Of a stretch of DNA of 39,785 bases, positions 30,824 to 39,785 are shown piece after piece. Source of the stretch: Arsenophonus sp046530765 (GTDB lineage: Bacteria; Pseudomonadota; Gammaproteobacteria; Enterobacterales; Enterobacteriaceae); NCBI GenBank assembly GCA_046530765.1, contig JBHEQS010000016.1, positions 1 to 39,785 on the forward strand. The letters are read 5' to 3'. Each line of letters opens with the position of its first letter. Position 1 is the first letter of the stretch. The notes beneath the pieces were generated by a model. The model saw nothing but the letters and a program-made list of their open reading frames with translations. It was not told where the DNA came from and ran no database searches. A program made the translations under genes and the position numbers.

Positions 30824-33800
30824 CTTATATGTATATTTATCATTTAATTTATCGATGAATGTTGAATATTTTTTTTGTAAATTATTATACAAGTGTAATA
30901 ATTTACACTATTTTTCTAGTATATCTCATCTCGAGTGTTTATTTACATTACATTAATACATATATCATATTTTATATTTGAGATATAGATAGTTTATTCC
31001 TATGCACTAAATAAACTATTTTGAAGTAGAAATACTAGAATAATTAATTATTTTATTTCTTTTATATTGTGATATAAATGATATTTTATGCAAAATACAA
31101 TTTGATAGATACATATTTAATAAATATATTTAATTGTTATGGTTAAGTTAACAATAAATGTTTTATCTTTATATAACTCATCATGATATCTTATGTTTAA
31201 TATTTAAGAAATTAGCTTTTTTTTAAAACTCTTAATTCTAGTTTTTTCAAACAATTTGGAATTTATAAACTAATTTAAATTTATAACTTTATTTTAATGT
31301 TTTATGCTTTTTACTATATATATTATATATAATAAAATTATTAACATAAGTAATTACAATATAATATTATAATTACTTTAATATATCATTTTTACAATAA
31401 ATTTACAGCAAACGCTTAATTGAATTTAGTAAAAATATTAAAAGAAATAATATGTAACAAGAAGTTTGTTATGGTATAATAAGATCACAATATCTAATTA
31501 ATTCAAAATTATTATCTCATAAAAAGATTTTAATAGCAATTAAATTATTACTTATTATATATAAACTAATAATTCGCCTAATCATAAACAGTGCTTACAA
31601 ACTATTTATTATATAGATCCTTATTGTTGTACATACATTTTATTTAATTAGTTAGTAATTTGTGAAATCTTTTCATAATTTATACAAAAAAACATCTTAT
31701 TTTGTATTTTTTATAGTATATTCTATAAATTAATTTCTTTTATTTTACAAATAATAATTTTTTGCTATTTTAAATTATATTTTACTGAATTAATAAAATA
31801 TAATTTAAGTTGTTAACCAATTATTTTATAATACATATATTAATATAATTCAATTTACTTTTTATTATTTTAATTTATTACATTTATTGTAAACAACTAA
31901 TTTTTTAAAAATTAACAAATAACATTAATAAAAAAAATTATAAAAAAATACAAAATTGCATTAATTTTTTTTAGTTATTTTTATTTTTAAAATCATATCA
32001 TCTCAATCATCCATCAATACTTAAATAAAATTAAAATATTTCATTTATATCCCATATATTATTTTACACGAAGAGAATAATATATTATATAATCTAAAAT
32101 TTTTCTTTACTTATTTATAACTATAATTAAATTTCTATTTAATATATAAGATATGATTTTATATTTATGTAATAACAGTATCATAATAACTAGATTTATT
32201 TTATTAAACTAATTTTTTAATAACCAATATTTATTACAAATCTCACAATTACTTAAGAAGATTATATGGTATAACTTCAATGTCTAAATGAAATTGATCT
32301 TTCAACATGTTAGTATAGAAGAATTATGATACTTAATAACTTCATATAAAATATTGAATTTGCACCATTATGCATAAAATATCTTTATTCGATTGTAAAT
32401 ACTAAATGTAAAAAAGAATAATCAAAAGTATATTTTCTAATTTAGATAAAATACTTATTAGTAAGATATGATATACATATAATTTCATATAGATTTTAAT
32501 GCATTGTAATTTATTTTGTGTAAGATTTTTTGTATATAATTCTTATAAAATATAATTTGGACTTTTATTATCTAGTTTAAGAACTTATATTAGAGACTTA
32601 TTTTTAATTATAATGTTAATTATACAGCGTGATATATGTTATGTTTTATTGAAAGAGTTTTGGATTTTTAGTAACAATATTAGAAATATTTTGAAGTTAT
32701 GTTTATAAATATTCGTATCGAGAAAATTTAACACTTCTTATGTATAATATCTATAATTTTATTTCATATATTTATAATATCAATCTATTTATTTAACAAA
32801 GAATCAATTAGTTATCGCACAATTTTTTATTTAAGAATGTTTTATATATTAAATTTGTTACGATAAAATAGTCAATATATTTATTATTTATAATATTAAA
32901 TTTCTACAAATTTTTAACTGAATTTAAATATTTTTAAAATGCTAACGGCAATCATTATAATTATGTTTATAAGATTCGTAAAAATTATCTAGTTCTAAAG
33001 AATTTTTGATGACTCTGTCACTATATCATTATAAATTATCTGTATATAATAAACTGTTATATAAATAACAATTTATTTATATAACTATTGCAATCAAATA
33101 TACATATGAAACTTATTAAATTAATTTTAGATAAAAAATAAATACTTGGTATTTATACATCGATATGAAATATATGCTAAAATAGAACTTTATATTATTA
33201 GGCTTAATTATTTTTGTCTAAATGATAACAAATTTAGAAAATAGAAATTTTTATACCAATACTACAGTATTAAGAAGTGAATCGTTTAAATGTTTCATAT
33301 TAATTATTATTGAACATTAAGCTCAAAATATTTATAGTTAATTTTTGTATTTACATAAGAACTACATGTGATATTTATATTGCTGAAGGTTAATAATTTT
33401 ATTATCTACATTAAATTAAGGTTTATTAATTTTATTACGCTAACAGTAAATAATTTTTTCATTAAACAATTATTGAGAAATAGATATAAAAATTTAATAT
33501 GTTATCTCTGTCTTTTTTTATATAGTTTTTAACTATATAACTTAGTAACACACTGATTAGTAGTGATGTTCGACTAAATTAATACTATATTTAATGTATC
33601 CTATAAACTGCAAGTTAACACAGAAATTCTTTGTTCTAACAATTATCTAAATTTTCTTATCAAATAAATTTACATTTGATGATGATGTAAAATCATATGA
33701 AATTCTTTATTTTTTGTTTGAAAAATTATAATATAATGTTCAGATCAAACAATTATATAGTATTTTGCTTTTGGCTATAATTACAAACTATTAATAATAT

Positions 33801-33835
33801 TTATAATTGTATTTAGCATATACTATATAGAGAAT

Positions 33836-33864
33836 TATGTATATGTATATGTATATGTATATGT
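33836..33864. repeat. Tandem hexamer array (TATGTA), about 4.8 copies
   Basis: Four exact TATGTA units plus five bases of a fifth. Confidence 0.85.
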
Positions 33865-33927
33865 TATGCATAATTTAAAAATAACTGATTTTATTATTTT
33901 TATCAAAAATTAAAGATAATATTTGTC

Positions 33928-33969
33928 ATTTATAAATCAATAAAAATGTCATTTTATTGATTTATAAAT
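33928..33969. repeat. Long inverted repeat, 18-bp perfect arms
   Basis: Arms ATTTATAAATCAATAAAA and complement around ATGTCA. Confidence 0.75.
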
Positions 33970-35163
33970 ATAAATCTGTTAAATTCTTTGATAAATCACT
34001 AATTGATAGTCTATATCAAAATATCACATTTATTAACTACATACAGTCCAGAATTTTAAGATTATTAAATTAGTATTTAAAAATATATTTTTTTTTAAAA
34101 TGCAATCAATTAAATGAGATATGGTGGTGTCTTTATATTGTTGTCTTAATACCTGCAACACATCAATCTATACATTCCTTCAATAAAATTCATAATTTTT
34201 TTATAAGAACTAAGTTAACAATAAAAAAATAAATTAAGAAAATATTTTTTTTAAATTAATATTAAGAAAAATTAATTTAGTTAATAGTTTTATGAATACT
34301 ATTAATAATACATTTTATCATATTTAATAATAAGTCATCTATAAATCTATTTTTATTTAAATTCTAATTGTAATTAATTTATATAAGATAGTTTTTTAAT
34401 AATTTATATAGTTATACTACTAATGCTTAATTACCAGTTATTAAAAGATTTACATGATTATATTATTAATTGATTGTAATGCACGAATCTAAATTTTATT
34501 ACTAATAAAATTTAATGCATTTTATGATTTTTGCATATATTTTCTAATCTATAATGGAATTTATTAAGTTTTTAGTTATAGTTACAAACTATAATCAAAT
34601 AATTTATTTGATGTAAGTGATTTGTATAAAATATTTTTACATCATAGAAATTTAATAATTTTATAAATTACTTTTTATATAATTAATTGCATATATTAAT
34701 ACTTGCTTTAATTTTAAGTAATTATAAAAATTATCATAATAAAATAGTTAATATTTTATAGTTTTACAAATTCTATATTTTCTAATTCATTTAACTTAAT
34801 TTATACACAAGACTTCATAATTTTACTTTAAATTAGAGATACTTTATATAAATAAATGCTTTTAACTAGTAATTTACATGTAAGCACTAAGGATTAAAAT
34901 AATAATTAAAAACATTATAGTGGTTGTTTTATATAATTCAATATTTTATTTATGCTTCATAAACAGTATTCTAATTATAGAAATATTATATTTTTTTATT
35001 TTTAATTCTATTATTTATTGTATATTTAAAATAAATAATTATTTAGTACGTTAAAATAACAATAAATTGAATTAACAATATTGTCATTTATTTCATCTAT
35101 AATCAAGAGTATATATTTATTTACATTTTTTTATTTTAGTTTTTTTAAAAAAGAAAATAAATA

Positions 35164-35197
35164 TATTCATTATTCATTATTCATTATTCATTATTCA
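35164..35197. repeat. Tandem heptamer array (TATTCAT), about 4.9 copies
   Basis: Four exact 7-bp units followed by six bases of a fifth. Confidence 0.88.
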
Positions 35198-35527
35198 AAA
35201 GCATCAATTTAATACTAATAATTTAATCTATTATTTATAGTTTATTTTTTTTGAAATAATGTATTATTTGGAATTTTTAAAATCTTCAATAATTTCATTA
35301 TTAAATTATATTGTATTATATTGTTATTCTTTTGTATTGATAAATATTAAGATTTTATACAATTATGTTCAATAAAACATTAATTTTTAATATAAATATA
35401 AATATAAATATTTTAATTTTTAAAAAAAATATTTGATGTTAAATTATTATTTTTGCTGGCTACTATATTTCAATACTAAATTTGTAACGAATTTTCTGAT
35501 GTATTATTTTTTTCTAGTTTTATGATG

Positions 35528-35555
35528 TCAATAATTATTGATCAATAATTATTGA
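35528..35555. repeat. Duplicated palindrome, terminator-like
   Basis: TCAATAATTATTGA, itself a perfect palindrome, is present twice head to tail, and the pair is also a palindrome. It is followed by an A run and then T8, so it resembles an intrinsic terminator. Confidence 0.65.
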
Positions 35556-35990
35556 AAAAATCTTTTTTTTAATAATTAAATCTATATCTTTATTTATATA
35601 CTACATAACTTAAATGCAAATAAAAGTTTTTTATATATAAAAATTAATATATTTAGTAAATTAATTAAGTAATTTGCAAGCAATCAATATTATTTTATTA
35701 ATTTATTAACATATTTATAATATGTATATAAAGTTTATAATTTAATGATGTTTTTTTTACAAAAAAAAATATATTAATATTACTTTTCTGTAAACAATTA
35801 TTATCGAATATAGATTTTAGTTTTTATTAAATATTTTATTTTACATAATTTATTAAGCAACTTTTATTCTTTATAATCTATTTTTATAATAAACAATGTA
35901 ATGTATAGTAATAATTATTACTAATAATTATAATTAGTTTCAAATTAACAATGAATAATATAAAATAACACAATAATTAAATTAAAAATA

Positions 35991-36020
35991 AAAGTAAATT
36001 AGATTAATCTAATTTACTTT
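35991..36020. repeat. 30-nt perfect palindrome
   Basis: Arms AAAGTAAATTAGATT and complement with no spacer. Confidence 0.7.
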
Positions 36021-36112
36021 ATTAATGTTAAAGAAAATTATATTATGATTTTGTATTATTGTGTAATGTTTTATTGTATATAACATATCTAATTATTTTT
36101 TATTTGTTATAT

Positions 36113-36148
36113 TATATCATAAGTTTATTTAAATAAACTTATGATATA
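36113..36148. repeat. 36-nt perfect palindrome
   Basis: Arms TATATCATAAGTTTATTT and complement with no spacer. It touches the next hairpin at 36148. Confidence 0.75.
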
Positions 36149-36180
36149 TACTTTATTTAATTTTACTTTAAATAAAGTAT
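36148..36180. repeat. Inverted repeat, 12-bp perfect arms
   Basis: Arms ATACTTTATTTA and complement around a 9-nt loop, directly abutting the 36-nt palindrome at 36113. Confidence 0.65.
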
Positions 36181-37592
36181 TGTATAATTTTTGATAGAAA
36201 TTTTATAAGGTATTTAGTAAAATAATAATTTATATTTAGTTTAATTTAACAAAATTCTTATTTATTTGACGATAATTCTATCCAATATAATTTTATTGAT
36301 TAGATATTATATTTTAAAATACTATTTTAGTTTATTGTTTACTTTTTATTATATTATAACTATTATATTATAGTTTTTATTATTAAAGTAATTTTTTTTT
36401 ACAATTGTATATAAATATAAAACATTAAAATATATTTAATCAGGTATATATAATATTATGGTTTAATTAATATTAAAAATATTTGAATTAAAAATATTTT
36501 TATTTACGCAATCATTAATTAGTGATAAGATTTACGATAAATTATATCATTTTTTTAAAGTGATATCTAATAATATCTATTGCATAGTATAATTAAATAA
36601 TTTATTATTAATAATCTATCTCATACTTGAACTAATAAAAAAAAGAAAATGCTTTCTTTTTTTATTATTAATATTATCGCAACTATAGATAATATTTTAA
36701 ATATATTATTAAAAAATTTTTTTTCTATATCTATTCTTTTATTTGTTAATACTATCATTGATAGTATAAAATATTTTGCATTAAAAATGTGCTTGTTTTA
36801 AATAATTAAACGTTACATATAATGTATATAATTTAGTTTATATTTTAAATAAATATTTTTTATTATTATTAATATTAGTAATTTTTTATATATAGTTATT
36901 TATTTAATACTATGTCTTGATAATAGAAACATACATGCCAATTTAATGATTTAAAAGTAATAAACGATTTTATAATGTTTTAACAAAACTTATAATGTTT
37001 AAACAGTAATTAAGATCAAATAGATTAAATATATTTACATTATTAAACTTATAGAAATTTATGTTTCAATATTATTGATTTACTGTATAACATACTTATT
37101 TAATAGTTTTTATTTTTTTTCTTCAGTAACGCGTGCTTTTATACAATGTCGCAAGAAGTATATTTTAATTTAATGCTTTTATTTATTAACAATATATATT
37201 ATTTATATATCTGATTATATCTTAATATTTTTAAAATATGTGAATGTGAATAACGGTGTCATTTAAGTTCACTGTGTTTAATAAAATACTTAAAGCCAGG
37301 ATAATTATAAATATCTTTCAACAACATAATTACTTTTTATATAAAAATATATTTTTATTTGTAATTATTAGTACAATAGTAAAGTGCTAATTTATAGCAA
37401 TCTTTGATCTCTAACTGTGTTTGGAGTAATTAAATTCATTGTTACAATTTTTTTATTAGTATACGATCTTTTATATAACATATATGTAAATGCAAAATTA
37501 TTTTTTAATTAAATTGTTTTACATTAATATTATAAATAATAAATTTTATTTTATTGGATATAAATACAGAAGCATTATTGATCCAATTTAAA

Positions 37593-37623
37593 ACATTATT
37601 TTATATATATTATAAAATAATGT
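37593..37623. repeat. Inverted repeat, 13-bp perfect arms
   Basis: Arms ACATTATTTTATA and complement around TATAT. Confidence 0.5.
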
Positions 37624-38480
37624 AATTCTCAAAATAAATTAATTAAATTAATGTTTATATCACCAAGTTGTTTATATAATTAAACTGATGTTATATTACA
37701 ACGTAATAAGTTTTATGAATAAGTTAATTTTATTTTTTATTTACTTCTTGATAAGAAATATTTAATTTTTATTTACCACTTTACTATAATTACTTGATTC
37801 TTGATTAACTGTTTATAACATAACATGTAAAATAATTTTTACATATTTTCATATCTAATTAAATTTTGAATGTTTTGTTTCTTTTTTTTATTGCCAAATA
37901 CTAAACTGTATAAAATTATTTTGTAATATTAAATCAAACGTAACTATGCTTATTTATAATAAATTACAAAATTCCTTTCTTTTTCTATAATAGAGAAATA
38001 TATAATCGATATTTTCTAAAATTAATATTGAATAATTTAATTATAATATAATTAGTAAATTCATTTTAAATTTTAATTAATTAATATAAATGAATTTGAT
38101 TAAGTACTAAGATTGATTTAGCACTAATGTTTTTGTTTTAATAAATATTAAGTTTTTATGCATCATACATATTACTTAATATTAGTTAATATAGGAGTAA
38201 TTGTGTTTATTTAATCTACTAGATAAAACAATCCTAAACGTAGATTTATTGAAGAAAAATTAGTTATTAAAAATATTTAAACTAATTATTATACTTATAA
38301 ACAATTATATAACTAACACTTCGATATATTTGAATAATTTATCAAATAAAGATATATATTCATATTAATAAATAATATATATTAAATTAACATTTAATAA
38401 TAAAGATAAGAATTAGTGAAATATTATTAGTTGCTATAATTACAATTGTAGTATTTTGGAATTTAACTTTAATATGCTTA

Positions 38481-38526
38481 ATCCAAATAATAAGCTATTA
38501 TTTAAATAATAGCTTATTATTTGGAT
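38481..38526. repeat. 46-nt perfect palindrome
   Basis: An uninterrupted 23+23 nt palindrome (arms begin ATCCAAATAATAAGC). Its right arm segment ATAATAGCTTAT is repeated once more just downstream (38526-38537). Confidence 0.8.
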
Positions 38527-39082
38527 AATAGCTTATATCTAAATAAAATCTTCAAGAATAAAGATAAATTTTTATTATTTTGTACATAGTAAATTTTAGT
38601 TATAGCTAAAATGATATATTCAATCTAAACATAAAATTATATTTAACAAATTTTATTAATTAAATCAATATAATTATAAACTTTATATAACACTTTTTAT
38701 GTTTATTTATAAAAATAATCGTCTGAATTAAAAAAAGAACTTAATATTTTAGAGTTTTAGATGCTAGATATTAAAATCTATTTTTAATAAAAATAGTAAC
38801 ATATAACTGAAATAGTTATTTTATATTACCATATTTATCAATAAAAATTATTTATGCACAGTCTTGACTTATACTTAAAATATTATTGGACGTTAAACAA
38901 TTTTATAAAAATTTATTTAATTTAAAATAATAAATATATTATGTAACGTTCATAACATTATACAGATATTGCGCACAATTTAATATTTAATTAATCGTTA
39001 TATTATTTAATAATGATATCTTAATGTTATTAATACTTTAAAATTTTTTTATCATTATATCACAAAACTTTATATACTATCA

Positions 39083-39125
39083 ATTTAGTAATTTAGTAAT
39101 TTAGTAATTTAGTAATTTAGTAATT
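39083..39125. repeat. Tandem octamer array (ATTTAGTA), about 5.4 copies
   Basis: Five exact 8-bp units plus ATT. Confidence 0.9.
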
Positions 39126-39760
39126 AAAATTATTTTTAATATTATATAACACTATAATAATCAAATTTCGCACTATTATTTTTAAAAATCTTTAATGCTT
39201 AGTATGTTGGTTTGATTTATTATATCATCTTATTATTCACTAATTTTTATTGTTAATATATCTCATCCTTAAAATAATTGATTTCTTAAAAATTAAGACG
39301 CTATTATGATGTATAAAATTGCATTTTATGCATAATAATTTCTTTAAATATTCAAAATAATTGTTACTAAAAATAAATATTTATTTCGTATAACTTATAT
39401 TAATCTATTAATATAGAAATTTAGTTTCTATTGATAAAGAAAATATTAACATTTTTAGTATTATACTAAATACATTGCAATAACGATAAATGCTATTTTA
39501 ATATAGTATTTGAATTGCCAACATATACTGAAGAAATGTATAATTTAATAATAAATTCAATTTTATACTACTTACAGTTAAAAAACTGATTATTAAATAT
39601 TTTTAATTAGTAAATGTATTTAATTTATTTCTATAAATTACTTTTAAAACTTTTTAGTATCATGATTTTAATACAAAATATCTGGATATAGTAATATAAA
39701 AATTATTTCAATTTTTAGAATATAATTACTATTATAAGATTACATATGATGGTATAATAA

Positions 39761-39785
39761 TTTATTTATTTATTTATTTATTTAT
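39761..39785. repeat. Tandem tetramer array (TTTA) at the window end
   Basis: Six exact TTTA units plus one base run up to the last base of the window, so the true length is unknown. Confidence 0.85.

Larger units (their letters stand above)
26071..39785. other. Gene-free region, 13.7 kb to right end
   Basis: No intact gene, tRNA or rRNA is visible across 13.7 kb. Composition varies: 28380-30300 is GC-richer and A-rich on the plus strand, while 35000-38000 is nearly pure A/T. Possible remnants are a minus-strand patch at 26879-26953, an island with several short hairpins at 28388-28555, the A-rich block 28600-30300, and a minus-strand frame at 32249-32308. About ten long inverted repeats and several tandem arrays are listed separately. 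The window ends inside a TTTA repeat. Confidence 0.65.

Overview
The window looks like part of the chromosome of a heavily eroded, AT-rich insect endosymbiont of the Enterobacterales. All six protein genes read as near full-length counterparts of Escherichia coli proteins: MurJ, PlaP, YgfZ, RF2, GltX and RplY. The three intact tRNAs are close to E. coli tRNA-Val(GAC), tRNA-Ser(GGA) and tRNA-Val(UAC). Genus cannot be settled from this sequence. There are no rRNA genes, insertion sequences, phage genes, CRISPR arrays or defence systems that I can see. Coding plus intact tRNA sequence is about 6.9 kb of 39.8 kb (about 17%). The rest is almost pure A+T with stop codons in every frame.

Layout: gene-free DNA (1-2268); tRNA-Val(GAC); murJ on the minus strand (2478-4013); 3.3 kb gene-free; tRNA-Ser(GGA) at 7327; plaP on the minus strand (8305-9684); 2.1 kb gene-free with several long palindromes; ygfZ on the minus strand (11778-12722); 2.0 kb gene-free; prfB on the plus strand (14695-15792); 1.9 kb gene-free; tRNA-Val(UAC) on the minus strand diverging from gltX on the plus strand (18117-19535); 3.2 kb gene-free; rplY on the plus strand (22748-23029); 3.0 kb eroded; a decayed tRNA-Pro(GGG) at 25994; then 13.7 kb with no intact gene.

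The surviving order still shows the ancestral enterobacterial map. ygfZ and prfB keep their E. coli relative position and orientation. tRNA-Val(UAC) diverges from gltX as valU does in E. coli. The tRNA-Pro(GGG) fossil sits downstream of rplY where proL lies. The DNA between rplY and the fossil is about as long as yejK+yejL+yejM, so genes here seem to have been worn away by GC-to-AT mutation more than cut out. The retained genes serve translation (RF2, GluRS, L25, three tRNAs), peptidoglycan export (MurJ), Fe-S enzyme maintenance (YgfZ) and polyamine uptake (PlaP).

Other points: RF2 has lost its programmed frameshift; two of three intact tRNAs have lost the encoded CCA; GluRS has replaced one zinc ligand; and the gene-free DNA carries about thirty long, mutually unrelated inverted repeats (up to a 50-nt perfect palindrome) plus short tandem arrays with 4, 6, 7 and 8 bp units. 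I found no clear new multi-gene system. The palindrome population and the in-place gene fossils are the most unusual content.
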